Source: Serratia liquefaciens
GTDB taxonomy: Bacteria; Pseudomonadota; Gammaproteobacteria; Enterobacterales; Enterobacteriaceae
Assembly (NCBI RefSeq): GCF_027594825.1
Contig: NZ_CP088930.1
Location: 2,975,019-3,039,018 of the forward strand
DNA: 64,000 nt
Direction of reading: 5' to 3'
The notes under the pieces are model-generated. The model worked only from the letters and a program-made list of their open reading frames with translations. It had not been told where the DNA came from and searched no databases. Position 1 is the first letter of the stretch. Every line of letters starts with the position of its first letter. Made by a program: the position numbers and the translations under genes. Positions 50,227 to 58,457 of the stretch are shown one piece after another.

Positions 50227-51426
50227 GTGTTAAATCATTTTATTGCTCCCCCTTTCTTACGCCGTTGGTTCAATCCCCTGCTGTGGGTACTGGTGCTGAT
50301 TGGCCTGAATATGCGGCCGTTGCTGACGTCGATTGGCCCGCTGTTGCCGACGCTACGCCAGGCTACCGGGCTGAGTTTTGGCGGCGCGGCCCTGCTGACC
50401 ACCTTGCCGGTGTTGATGATGGGGCTGATGGCGTTGGCTGGCGGCGCCATCAACCGTCTGTTCAGCGAACGCACCAGCGTTGTCCTGAGTTTGTTGGCCA
50501 TTGGCCTGGGCGCCGCCTGGCGTGAGCTGGCACCGGGCAGCACGCAGTTGATGTTAAGCGCGGTGCTGGGCGGGCTGGGGATTGGCGTTATCCAGGCGGT
50601 GATGCCCGGCATTATCAAGCATCACTTTCTCAAGCAGATGGCGTTGGTGGCCGGGCTATGGTCGGCGGCGCTGATGGGGGGCGGTGGCTTGGGGGCGGCG
50701 ATCACGCCTTGGCTGACGAGCATCGGTCATGACTGGCATAGCGCGCTGGCCTGGTGGGCAGCACCGGCGCTGGTGGCGCTGATCGCCTGGTGGCCCGTCA
50801 GTAGAGGTTTGGCACGTTTGACGCCGTCCGGTACTGCTCGCGGACCAAGCTTATGGCTCAGCCGCCGCGCCTGGCTGCTCGGTGCTTATTTCGGTTTGAT
50901 TAATGGCGGCTACACCAGCCTGATCGCCTGGCTGCCCCCTTACTATATGCAGCTCGGCTGGCAGCCGCAGGCCAGCGGATCGCTATTGGCGCTGATGACT
51001 TTCGGCCAGGTCGTGGGGGCGTTGCTGTTGCCCGCCTTGGCCCGCTCTACGGATCGGCGCCCGCTGTTGCTGCTGGCGCTGGTCATGCAGTTGGCAGGTT
51101 TTATCGGGCTTATCTACCAGCCGCAAACGCTGCCTTGGCTGTGGGTACTGCTTTCCGGCCTGGGGTTGGGTGGCGCTTTCCCGCTGTGTCTGGTGCTGGC
51201 GCTCGACCATATCCCGCACCCGGCGGCGGCGGGGCGGTTGGTGGCATTTATGCAGGGTATCGGTTTCCTGCTGGCGGGCACGACGCCGTACATTTCCGGC
51301 CTGTTGCGTGATTACAGCGGCGGCTTTGTGCTGGATTGGCAGATCCATGCGCTGGTGGTGGTGGTGCTGATCGCCATCACCTGGCGCTTCCATCCGCACA
51401 GCTACCGGCGGGCGTTCGCCGAATAA
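50227..51426 (+). CDS. CynX/NimT-family MFS transporter
   Basis: A 399-residue, 12-helix permease. LIGLNMRPLLTSIGPLLP near the N-terminus and MPGIIKHHF with GLWSAALMGGGGLGAA are typical of the cyanate/2-nitroimidazole (CynX, NimT) group. A GTG start is used, with AGGA seven bases upstream. It is divergent from a LysR regulator. No cyanase gene is near, so cyanate is not supported as the substrate. Confidence 0.88.
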   Translation: MLNHFIAPPFLRRWFNPLLWVLVLIGLNMRPLLTSIGPLLPTLRQATGLSFGGAALLTTLPVLMMGLMALAGGAINRLFSERTSVVLSLLAIGLGAAWRELAPGSTQLMLSAVLGGLGIGVIQAVMPGIIKHHFLKQMALVAGLWSAALMGGGGLGAAITPWLTSIGHDWHSALAWWAAPALVALIAWWPVSRGLARLTPSGTARGPSLWLSRRAWLLGAYFGLINGGYTSLIAWLPPYYMQLGWQPQASGSLLALMTFGQVVGALLLPALARSTDRRPLLLLALVMQLAGFIGLIYQPQTLPWLWVLLSGLGLGGAFPLCLVLALDHIPHPAAAGRLVAFMQGIGFLLAGTTPYISGLLRDYSGGFVLDWQIHALVVVVLIAITWRFHPHSYRRAFAE

Positions 51427-51502
51427 TATTTCTGTCATTGCGGCTCCCTATAGTGACGTTGCTTTTACTTCTGGGCGATAACAACAAAAAGGGAACCATG
51501 AC

Positions 51503-52849
51503 ATGCACATCACCAAAACTCGTCTGGCGCTGTTGGCCGGCTGTATGGCGCTGAGCGGTAACCTGTGGGCCGATGCCCAACCGGTGCCTGCGACGCTGGC
51601 CGGGCATGCGCTACTGGCGGTAAAATCCAGCATCGCTGCGCCACAGGATGCCCCCGCTGATTTGCGACAGAGCGGCAAATACACCAGCGGCAAACGTGTG
51701 ACTGAACTGGGCAGCGTGGCGGGAAAATCTGCCGATCGCATGACCGGTATCGGCCTGCCGATCGCAGGCCAACCCCTACAGGGCCATTCCGGTATCAAGC
51801 ACATGCACGACGGCACCTACTGGGTACTGACCGATAACGGCTTTGGCAGCAAAGCCAACTCACCGGATGCCATGCTGTACCTCAATCACTACAAAATCGA
51901 CTTTGACAACGGCACGGTGACGCCGCTGAAAACGGTATTCCTGCACGATCCCGACCAGAAGGTGCCGTTCCATATCGTCAATGAGAGCACCGACAAACGT
52001 TACCTGACCGGCAGCGACTTCGACCCAGAAAGCTTCCAGTTCGCCGATAATGCCCTGTGGATCGGCGATGAATTTGGTCCTTACCTGATCAAGGCCGATC
52101 TTGCCGGCAAGGTGCTGGCGGTGTTCGACACCAAGGTGGACGGCAAGGTAGTCAAATCGCCGGATAACCCGACGCTGACCCTGCCGGGCGCGCCGGACGG
52201 CAAACAGAACTTCCAGGTGGCGCGTTCCAAGGGCTTTGAGGGCATGGCGGCATCACCGGACGGCAGCAAGCTGTACCCATTGCTTGAGGGCGCGCTGTGG
52301 GATGGCGAAAAGTTTGAAAACCTTGACGGAAAGCGTTACCTGCGGGTGCTGGAATTCGACGTGAAACAGCAGGCCTGGACCGGTCGCAGCTGGCAGTACG
52401 TGTTGGAAGACAACCAGAACGCCATCGGCGATTTCAATATGATCGACGCTACCCATGGCCTGGTGATTGAGCGTGATAACGGCGAAGGCACACCGGACCA
52501 AGCCTGTGCGGCGGGGGCGCCAACCGACAACTGCTTCAGCCAGGTGGCGAAGTTCAAGCGGGTATATAAAATCGCCTTTTCTGATGCCAACGTCGGCAAA
52601 CCGGTGGACAAACTGGCTTATATCGACCTGTTGAACATTCAGGACCCGAACAAGCTGGCGCGCAAACCGCTGAACAACGGCGTGCTGACCTTCCCGTTCT
52701 TCACCATTGAAAACGTCGACGTGGTGGATGGCAGCCATATCATCGTTGGCAACGATAATAACTTCCCGTTCTCCTCCAGCCGCCAGCCGAACGTGGCGGA
52801 TGATAACGAATTTATCCTGCTGGACGTCAAAGATCTGTTGAAGCCGTAA
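51503..52849 (+). CDS. Secreted phytase-like esterase domain protein
   Basis: A 448-residue exported protein. A signal peptide ([20 protein letters not shown], cleaved after LWA at about residue 23) leads a beta-propeller-like esterase-like phytase domain; [42 protein letters not shown] and [20 protein letters not shown] are characteristic blocks rich in Asp, expected to bind calcium. The substrate is unproven; phosphate esters are the family suggestion. A terminator follows at 52857-52882. Confidence 0.88.
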   Translation: MHITKTRLALLAGCMALSGNLWADAQPVPATLAGHALLAVKSSIAAPQDAPADLRQSGKYTSGKRVTELGSVAGKSADRMTGIGLPIAGQPLQGHSGIKHMHDGTYWVLTDNGFGSKANSPDAMLYLNHYKIDFDNGTVTPLKTVFLHDPDQKVPFHIVNESTDKRYLTGSDFDPESFQFADNALWIGDEFGPYLIKADLAGKVLAVFDTKVDGKVVKSPDNPTLTLPGAPDGKQNFQVARSKGFEGMAASPDGSKLYPLLEGALWDGEKFENLDGKRYLRVLEFDVKQQAWTGRSWQYVLEDNQNAIGDFNMIDATHGLVIERDNGEGTPDQACAAGAPTDNCFSQVAKFKRVYKIAFSDANVGKPVDKLAYIDLLNIQDPNKLARKPLNNGVLTFPFFTIENVDVVDGSHIIVGNDNNFPFSSSRQPNVADDNEFILLDVKDLLKP

Positions 52850-52856
52850 TTCTGCC

Positions 52857-52895
52857 GGCCTCCGGTATTGTTGCCGGAGGCCGCCGCTATTTCCC
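52857..52895 (+). terminator. Terminator after phytase-like gene
   Basis: A 9-bp perfect stem ggcctccgg / ccggaggcc (52857-52882) with an 8-nt loop lies 8 bases past the stop; it is followed by GCCGCTATTTCCC, a poor T run. Confidence 0.6.
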
Positions 52896-52897
52896 TC

Positions 52898-52926
52898 TTA
52901 GCGCTAAGGATAAACTGCGCTATAAT
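52898..52926 (+). promoter_or_regulatory. selC promoter
   Basis: A perfect TATAAT (-10) stands at 52921-52926 and TTAGCG at 52898-52903 is the -35 candidate at 17-bp spacing. Transcription would start near 52933, about 20 bases before the tRNA. Confidence 0.7.
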
Positions 52927-52951
52927 CAGGCTCTTGCTTCTGACTCCCGAA

Positions 52952-53046
52952 GGAAGATCCTCGTCCCCGGTGGGGCGGCCGGACTTCAAATCCGGTTGGG
53001 GCCGCCAGCGGTCCTGGGCAGGTTCGACTCCTGTGATCTTCCGCCA
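52952..53046 (+). tRNA. selC: Selenocysteine tRNA (anticodon UCA)
   Basis: A 95-nt tRNA, nearly identical to E. coli selC. It has the 8-bp acceptor stem (ggaagatc / gatcttcc), the extra-long variable arm (GGGGCCGCCAGCGGTCC), TCA anticodon at 52986-52988 in CTTCAAATC, and the encoded GCCA end. It carries selenocysteine to the UGA of fdoG with SelA and SelB. selC is a common target for integration of genomic islands, and accessory genes follow here. Confidence 0.98.
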
Positions 53047-53294
53047 ATTTGACGTCTTCTGAAGTCTCCTCAAATCAATGACCCCTTGCCAGCACTAGAA
53101 AAATAGACTGTTTTATCCACGATCTGATGTTCAAACGGCGGGATCTGGTGGCGAACATGAATGACATCATCACCAAGCATTATCCAGGCACGTTGCCGAC
53201 AAAATAAACGCCATACGCGTAATGAGCTCCAACATGGATCTCTGGCATACTGGGTGCATTACAGCACGGTAAGTCAGATTAAAGCGGAGGCGAC
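53047..53294 (+). other. Gap after selC with a possible gene remnant
   Basis: This 248-bp stretch holds a reading frame that ends in TAA at 53205-53207 and reads FIHDLMFKRRDLVANMNDII and then TKHYPGTLPTK, with stops upstream and no start. It has a protein-like composition and may be the tail of a lost gene, but I do not recognise the family. No copy of the selC 3' end (attachment repeat) was seen further on. Confidence 0.3.
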
Positions 53295-54329
53295 ATGACA
53301 GATAAGCACTTAACCCAATCCCCGGCAGGTGAATTTGTTATGTTTTCCAGCGGTGATGGAAAGGTGCGCGTTGAATGTCGTTTTGAAGGCGATACCCTGT
53401 GGCTATCCCAGGCAATGATCTGCGAATTGTACGGCAAAGCTAAAGCGACTATCAGCGAACACATAAAGAATATCTTTGCAGAAGGTGAACTGGTCGAAAA
53501 TTCAGTTGTTCGGTTTTACCGAACAACTGCCAGCGACGGGAAAAATTATCAAGTTCAATATTTTAGCCTGCCGTTGATACTCGCTGTTGGTTACCGCGTC
53601 CGTTCTGTCCGAGGTACCCAATTCCGTCAGTGGGCGACCCAAACGCTTCAGGAATATCTGATCAAAGGTTTCGTGATGGATGACGAGCGGCTTAAAAACC
53701 CGCCGGTGGGTGCATCCGCAGTGCCTGATTACTTTGATGAGATGCTGGAGCGCATCCGTGATATCCGCGCCAGCGAACGGCGGGTTTATTTGCGGGTTCG
53801 GGAGATCTTTGCCTTAGCCGCCGACTACCAACCGTCGCTCAAAGAGACGACGCTGTTTTTTCAAACTATCCAGAACAAGCTGCATTTTGCTTGTACCGGC
53901 AACACCGCTGCCGAACTTATCCATCAGCGTGCCGACGCCAACCAGCCCCATATGGGGTTGAGCAGCTATAAGGGCGAGGAGGTGTGCAAAAGCGATGTGA
54001 CAGTGGCGAAAAATTACCTCAGTCAGGACGAAGTCAGCGAACTCAACCGCGTGGTCAATATGTGGCTGGATTTTGCCGAAGATCAGGCCCGACGTCGTCA
54101 ACAGGTGTTCCTGCGTGACTGGCAGGATAAGCTGGATCAGTTTTTGCAGTTTAACGATCGTGACGTTCTACAAGGAGCTGGTTCGGTCAGTAAGAAAATG
54201 GCAGATGAAAAAGCGCAGGCTGAATACGTCCAGTATGACGAGCAGCAGCGCCGCTTAAAAGAAGCTGCGGGGGAAAAGGATATCGCCGGCTTACTGCAGT
54301 GGAAAACAGACACCAGGAAGCAGCCATAA
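53295..54329 (+). CDS. rhuM: RhuM-family virulence-associated protein
   Basis: A 344-residue cytoplasmic protein of the RhuM family. EFVMFSSGDGKVRVECRFEG, LWLSQAMICELYGKAKATISEHIKNIF (helix-turn-helix-like) and YFSLPLILAVGYRVRSVRGTQFRQWA are signatures; the C-terminal part is helical and charged. RhuM was first seen in Salmonella pathogenicity island 3, also inserted at selC. Its molecular function is unknown; the N-terminal part suggests DNA binding. ATG 53295 has GGAGG four bases upstream. Confidence 0.92.
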   Translation: MTDKHLTQSPAGEFVMFSSGDGKVRVECRFEGDTLWLSQAMICELYGKAKATISEHIKNIFAEGELVENSVVRFYRTTASDGKNYQVQYFSLPLILAVGYRVRSVRGTQFRQWATQTLQEYLIKGFVMDDERLKNPPVGASAVPDYFDEMLERIRDIRASERRVYLRVREIFALAADYQPSLKETTLFFQTIQNKLHFACTGNTAAELIHQRADANQPHMGLSSYKGEEVCKSDVTVAKNYLSQDEVSELNRVVNMWLDFAEDQARRRQQVFLRDWQDKLDQFLQFNDRDVLQGAGSVSKKMADEKAQAEYVQYDEQQRRLKEAAGEKDIAGLLQWKTDTRKQP

Positions 54330-54464
54330 AGCCCCCAGAGCCCCGCAAACAAAATCATTTGGGGGCATCTGTCAAAATTGAACGAGATAAAACCAAGCAA
54401 ATTCAATAGCAATAGCTATCTAATGCGGTTCCTGTGATGCCTTAAAACCCTTTCGGAGCAGCCA

Positions 54465-55217
54465 ATGACATTCTGCCGCGATGGCTTTATTCCCACGGTT
54501 ACCGACTTTCCACTGCCGGATGCGTTCACGTCCGTGCTGACAGCGTTGGTCGCAGGTTTGCCGAGCAATTTCCCTGGGCTGATCCACTGTATTTATCTCT
54601 ATGGCAGCGTGGCACGGGGGCAAGCGACGCCGGGGGAGTCTGATTTGGATATCACCTTGTTGCTGAGTCGGCGGGCTACTGATGCTGAATTGGCGCTTAT
54701 TGAGCAATGGCGTGAGGATTTCCAGCAACATCTGACGATAGTCAGCAAGGTGGATTTTGATATTGGCACCCTTGATGAAGCGCTAAACCCCGCCAATCGC
54801 TATAGCTGGGGCTATTGGTTGAAACACCATTGCCGCTGTCTTTGGGGAAATGACGTTAGCAACGCATTGCCACTGTTCCGGCCAGATCGTCGTATTGCGC
54901 GGGCGATAAACGCCGATCTGCGCACCGTGCTGGAAGATTATGGTGTGAAAATCTCGCGTGCGTCTCGGGTTGCTGAGCTGCAACGACTCAAACGCGAGGT
55001 GGCCAGAAAACTGATCAGGGCAACCAATATGCTGCGCGATCCTGATAGCCTGTTTTGGCCGATAGCGCTTGATGATTATGTCGGGCAATTATTAGCGCTG
55101 CATCCTGACAAGGCTCCAGAAATAGATTACCTGCTGGCACATGCTATCAATAATGCTAATGACGTTGAGTTTACCGAGCGAATGATGGACTTTCTTTGTT
55201 GGCTTGAACATCAATAA
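54465..55217 (+). CDS. Nucleotidyltransferase-domain protein
   Basis: A 250-residue protein with an N-terminal polymerase-beta-type nucleotidyltransferase fold: YLYGSVARGQATPGESDLDI (residues about 44-63) gives the GSxxxG and DxD metal motif, and VDFDIG the third acid. The C-terminal helical region (RAINADLRTVLEDY onward) resembles aminoglycoside adenylyltransferase-like proteins. Resistance, tRNA modification or toxin activity cannot be decided. GGAG precedes the ATG. It sits behind rhuM, 135 bp apart, on the selC-linked segment. A terminator follows. Confidence 0.8.
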   Translation: MTFCRDGFIPTVTDFPLPDAFTSVLTALVAGLPSNFPGLIHCIYLYGSVARGQATPGESDLDITLLLSRRATDAELALIEQWREDFQQHLTIVSKVDFDIGTLDEALNPANRYSWGYWLKHHCRCLWGNDVSNALPLFRPDRRIARAINADLRTVLEDYGVKISRASRVAELQRLKREVARKLIRATNMLRDPDSLFWPIALDDYVGQLLALHPDKAPEIDYLLAHAINNANDVEFTERMMDFLCWLEHQ

Positions 55218-55220
55218 TAA

Positions 55221-55249
55221 AGCCGCCCGAAGCGGCGGCTTATAATTTA
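55221..55249 (+). terminator. Terminator after nucleotidyltransferase gene
   Basis: agccgcc / ggcggct stem (55221-55240) with a 6-nt loop, followed by TATAATTT. On the minus strand it is preceded by the end of the small gene at 55254, so it may serve both. Confidence 0.75.
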
Positions 55250-55253
55250 AGGC

Positions 55254-55427
55254 TTAAGCGTACTGGGTTAACTTCCAGGTAACCGCCTGGTTATTGTAGG
55301 GTGGCATGGTATTGCCTTTCGCGATAGGGGCGGTGGTTGATGGTGTGCCCACCACCTTCCAAACGCCGCTTTCCGGGCATTTTTGCCCTGTTGATGCAGT
55401 AGTACCAAGGGGGGATCTGGTCATCAT
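55254..55427 (-). CDS. Small 57-residue protein with a CPESGVW motif
   Basis: ATG ATG at 55427, with AAGGA six bases upstream, opens 57 codons reading MMTRSPLGTTASTGQKCPES, then GVWKVVG, STTAPIAKGNTMPPYNN and a final TWKLTQYA. The spacing of the CPESGVW motif and the APIAKGNTMPPY segment looks like a conserved small family that I recall only as uncharacterised; I cannot name a function. It lacks a signal peptide or membrane segment. Its upstream region is very AT-rich, typical of silenced, acquired genes. Confidence 0.65.
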   Translation of the reverse strand: MMTRSPLGTTASTGQKCPESGVWKVVGTPSTTAPIAKGNTMPPYNNQAVTWKLTQYA

Positions 55428-55820
55428 GATCTTTCCTTAATCAGTGCGGCGCTACCCTAGCACCGCTAATAAATATATTTACAGGTTCCCGTAGATATTC
55501 AATCCCATAAGTGAAATACAAAACATTAGTTTGATATTAGTGAGTGCGGGAGTTTGTTTTTTAAATTTAAAGATATTCAGTCACTGTTTGTTTCAATATA
55601 TAAATAATCTATATTCTTTCTTTTGCAGTATTTTATTTATATATGCGTTGGTGAATAATCTTAATGGCTTATTATTATGAAATAACGGCTCTGTTTAGAA
55701 AAAAAGCCTAAGATACAATAAATTAAAATATCCTGACTGACTCTCTGATCACGGACGTTACCTTTGGCCGTCGTCGTTATCTATCCTGATGCAGAGAGCC
55801 AATTCAAACGGGGCCTGGCA
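55428..55820. other. AT-rich 393-bp non-coding stretch
   Basis: No credible gene is seen. Long A/T runs (for example 55555-55740) contrast sharply with the GC-rich backbone and would suit H-NS binding and several promoters for the small minus-strand gene. An imperfect palindrome (gcggcgct / agcaccgc) lies near 55446-55466. Confidence 0.5.
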
Positions 55821-56408
55821 TCACCCCGCGAAAGGACAGCTCTCCACCAATTGAGTCAACCCCTCACGTTCTTGCCGGAACGAAACCTTGCCCTGATCCA
55901 GCGTGACCACAAAAATGCTGTCAAAGTCGCTGCCCGGCCACTCAGGCACCAAACTGGCGTCGCCGCCGCGTGCGGCAACGATGTTCTTCACGGCCTTATC
56001 GAGATTCTTGTGTTCCCAGGCGATGAAGATGCGCGAGTTTTGGTATTTATCGCTGAGCAGCTCCTGCTGCAGCTCGGCGATGTCATCGGCGTGGAATTGA
56101 ATGCCGATCGGCAGTCCGACGCGTACGGCGGTGGGCATAATGGTCGACAGCGCCCGCAGCGAGCTGCCGGTTTTATTCTCTTTGGGCCCGGCGGCAAAGA
56201 TAAAATCCGGTTTGCCATAGCGGTCCAGCAGCACGTCCGGCAGCGCCAGCGCGCGATTCAGTCCTTTACAGGTTAATTGCCCGCTGTCGTTGGCGGGTTT
56301 CTCCCCGTGCCGCACGAAGATCAGCGTTTCCTGCGCCAGTGCGCTTTGGCTGAACAGCAGCAGCGCAGCTAAACCGCCCAGGATTTTGTTGCCCGTTTTG
56401 TTAAACAT
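55821..56408 (-). CDS. Exported histidine phosphatase-family protein
   Basis: A 195-residue protein with a signal peptide (MFNKTGNKILGGLAALLLFS, cleaved after ALA) and the phosphohistidine motif LIFVRHGEKP at the mature N-terminus. The fold is that of branch 1 histidine phosphatases, but the rest is divergent (GPKENKTGSSLRALST, FIAWEHKNLDKAVKNI). The target phosphoester is unknown. ATG 56408 is preferred, with AAGGG six bases upstream. Confidence 0.85.
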   Translation of the reverse strand: MFNKTGNKILGGLAALLLFSQSALAQETLIFVRHGEKPANDSGQLTCKGLNRALALPDVLLDRYGKPDFIFAAGPKENKTGSSLRALSTIMPTAVRVGLPIGIQFHADDIAELQQELLSDKYQNSRIFIAWEHKNLDKAVKNIVAARGGDASLVPEWPGSDFDSIFVVTLDQGKVSFRQEREGLTQLVESCPFAG

Positions 56409-56552
56409 CCTCAACCCTTATGTAATGGCTTGTTGATTTCTGAGCGCTTTTCATCGCGTTACTCGCTATCATTACTGGCGTGACAACAAGGCATGCCGCA
56501 CTGATGCGGTGCCTCTGGGATAATTAAATACTGGCCTAAGGAAGGATTTACA

Positions 56553-56789
56553 ATGAAAAACATTTTCTTTTTTGACGCGATGCTGACGCCGAAAATCATC
56601 ACCGGCGTGTACTGGCTGTGCCTGCTGAGTATCGTGGTTGGCGGGATTGGTGCGATGTTCTACGGCGAATTTTTCCGTGGTCTGTTTGCGATCGTTATCG
56701 GCGGCGTGTTCACCCGCGTTTGCTTCGAAATGATCATCATTGCCTTTAAAAATAACGAATATCTGCGCAAAATCGCCGAAAAACCGTAA
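56553..56789 (+). CDS. DUF4282 small membrane protein
   Basis: A 78-residue protein with two membrane helices (about 13-35 and 40-62: IITGVYWLCLLSIVVGGIG, LFAIVIGGVFTRVCFEMII). It begins FFFDAMLTPKII, the hallmark of DUF4282. AAGGA stands upstream of the ATG. Function unknown. A strong terminator follows. Confidence 0.88.
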   Translation: MKNIFFFDAMLTPKIITGVYWLCLLSIVVGGIGAMFYGEFFRGLFAIVIGGVFTRVCFEMIIIAFKNNEYLRKIAEKP

Positions 56790-56799
56790 TTCAATTGAA

Positions 56800-56829
56800 A
56801 ACGCCGGGCCAGGCCCGGCGTTTTGTTAT
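56800..56829. terminator. Terminator between DUF4282 and HIT genes
   Basis: acgccgggc / gcccggcgt with a 3-nt loop (56801-56821), flanked by GAAA on the left and TTTTGTTATT on the right; it can serve the DUF4282 gene and, less well, the convergent HIT gene. Confidence 0.85.
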
Positions 56830-57248
56830 TCCCCCAGCGTGATCGCCAGCCGTTCCCTCATTAATTCAATAAAATTCTCCGGCACGGTTCTCGCCGTTGG
56901 CGCCCGCAGCGCCTGGCTCCATACCGGCTCCGGGAAATGCGAGTCGTCGAGGTAACGCGGGATGATATGCCAGTGCAAATGGGGCAGTGCGGTGCCCAGG
57001 CTGGCGATATTGATCTTCGTCGGCGTCAGCAACTGCCGCAGTTGCGCTTCAACCTGTGCTACCACGGTCATGATGCTGTTGCGTTGGTCGTCACGCAAAT
57101 CACTCAGTTCGGCGATATGCTCATGCCAGACCACCCGGCACCAGCCGGGAAAAGGGCTGTCGGCAATGAAAATGGCCCGGCACAGCGGGTTTTGCCACAG
57201 CAGGATTTCATTGGTTGGATGGCAGTAAACGCAGGATTCATTATTCAT
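56826..57248 (-). CDS. HIT-family hydrolase
   Basis: A 140-residue histidine-triad protein. The catalytic motif HLHWHIIPRY is at about residues 90-99, and CVYCHP at the N-terminus resembles a metal-binding pair. HIT proteins hydrolyse nucleotide-phosphoramidates or diadenosine polyphosphates; the exact substrate is unknown. GGGAG lies seven bases before the ATG. Confidence 0.9.
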   Translation of the reverse strand: MNNESCVYCHPTNEILLWQNPLCRAIFIADSPFPGWCRVVWHEHIAELSDLRDDQRNSIMTVVAQVEAQLRQLLTPTKINIASLGTALPHLHWHIIPRYLDDSHFPEPVWSQALRAPTARTVPENFIELMRERLAITLGE

Positions 57249-57351
57249 TTTTATTCTCCCGCTGCGGTTTTGGGCGCAGCGAAGCCCCGCCGCGCATTAG
57301 CGCAGCATGGATTCAGTATGAAAGAGAGCGGAACCGCAGCTCCGCTGGAGA

Positions 57352-58389
57352 TTACGCGTTAATAACCGACTGGCGGCGCACCAGGCTGGGAGCGAACAAA
57401 AACTCCTCCACCGGCAATTCAGGGTTTTCCAGCCGACCTATCAGCCGATCGACAATTTTCACCGCCATCTCGCGCAGCGGCGGCGCCACTGAGCTGAGCG
57501 CCGGGTTAAACAGTTCGGACAGAAACATGTTATCGATGCCGACAACCGAAATATCTTCCGGTACCCGCACGCCGAGCCGCTGGAAGGCGGAAATCATGCC
57601 GATGGCCAACATGTCGTTCAGCGCCACAATGCCGTCCGGCCGGGTTTCACTCTGGCAAACCTGCTCGGCCAGCGCCTTGCCTAACTCGGCCATTTCGGCA
57701 TCGCCGTAGGCGAACTGCGCCTTGCCTTCGATCACCCAGACCGGCAACCCGGCGTTTTCCAGTGCCTGCCGGTAACCGGCAATTTTGTTGGCGCGGCTGC
57801 TGGTCATGCCGGATGCGGTAGCGAAGGCGATACGGTGGCAACCCTGGGCAATCAGATGCTGTGCCGCCATGCTGCCGGCGGCGCAATTATCCATCGACAC
57901 GCTGTCGATCGGCAGCGCCGTCTTGCCAGGGGCGGCCAGGGTGCGCTCGTCGTAGTTAATCATCACCAGGCCGCGTTTCAGGGCATCGCGAAAATGGGGG
58001 CGATCGTAAAACGTGGAGGCCACCACCACGCCGCGAATGCCTAATGCCAGCAGATCGTCGAGAAAACGGATCTCTTCTTCCTGTTGGCGATGGGTATCAC
58101 CCAGCAACACCTGATAGCCATAGTTTTGCTTGGCCGCCAGCTCAATTTCGCGCACCAGCGCAGCGAAGCTGGGGTTGACGATAGACGGCACCAGCAGGCC
58201 CAGCATTTTGACCTGCCCGGTTTTAAGCTGCTGCGCGGCGCGGTTTGGCTGGTATTGCAGCGCCGCCATCGCCTGTTCAATACGGGCCAGCGTATCCTTG
58301 CGCATCTGATCGACTCGGCCGTTCAGCACGTTGGATACCGTACTGACCGATACCCCGGCATGACGTGCCACATCACGTATATTCGCCAT
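57352..58389 (-). CDS. LacI-family regulator of the TRAP cluster
   Basis: A 345-residue repressor. Residues 1-50 (ANIRDVARHAGVSVSTVSNV) are the LacI helix-turn-helix and hinge (PNRAAQQLKTG); the rest is the sugar-binding fold (MLGLLVPSIVNPSF, VSMDNCAAGSMAAQHLIAQG, VVGIDNMFLSELFNPALSSV). I chose ATG 58389, which fits the family; an ATG 18 bp upstream is possible. It is the last gene of a minus-strand group with an SDR dehydrogenase and a TRAP transporter, and probably represses them through the palindromes at 62269-62295. Confidence 0.92.
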   Translation of the reverse strand: MANIRDVARHAGVSVSTVSNVLNGRVDQMRKDTLARIEQAMAALQYQPNRAAQQLKTGQVKMLGLLVPSIVNPSFAALVREIELAAKQNYGYQVLLGDTHRQQEEEIRFLDDLLALGIRGVVVASTFYDRPHFRDALKRGLVMINYDERTLAAPGKTALPIDSVSMDNCAAGSMAAQHLIAQGCHRIAFATASGMTSSRANKIAGYRQALENAGLPVWVIEGKAQFAYGDAEMAELGKALAEQVCQSETRPDGIVALNDMLAIGMISAFQRLGVRVPEDISVVGIDNMFLSELFNPALSSVAPPLREMAVKIVDRLIGRLENPELPVEEFLFAPSLVRRQSVINA

Positions 58390-58457
58390 CACATTCCCGT
58401 TTTGCATTAACCCATTACCCCGACTTTATCACGCGGCCGAAAGTGAGTCACAGGCCC

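Noticed and set aside
50227..51426. Cyanate transporter (cynX) with a cyn operon
   Set aside because: The permease belongs to the CynX/NimT group, but no cyanase or carbonic anhydrase gene is adjacent, so the cyanate assignment is not supported.
52952..55820. A complete integrative island at selC
   Set aside because: No integrase gene and no repeat of the selC 3' end could be found within the window, so only an accessory segment is claimed.
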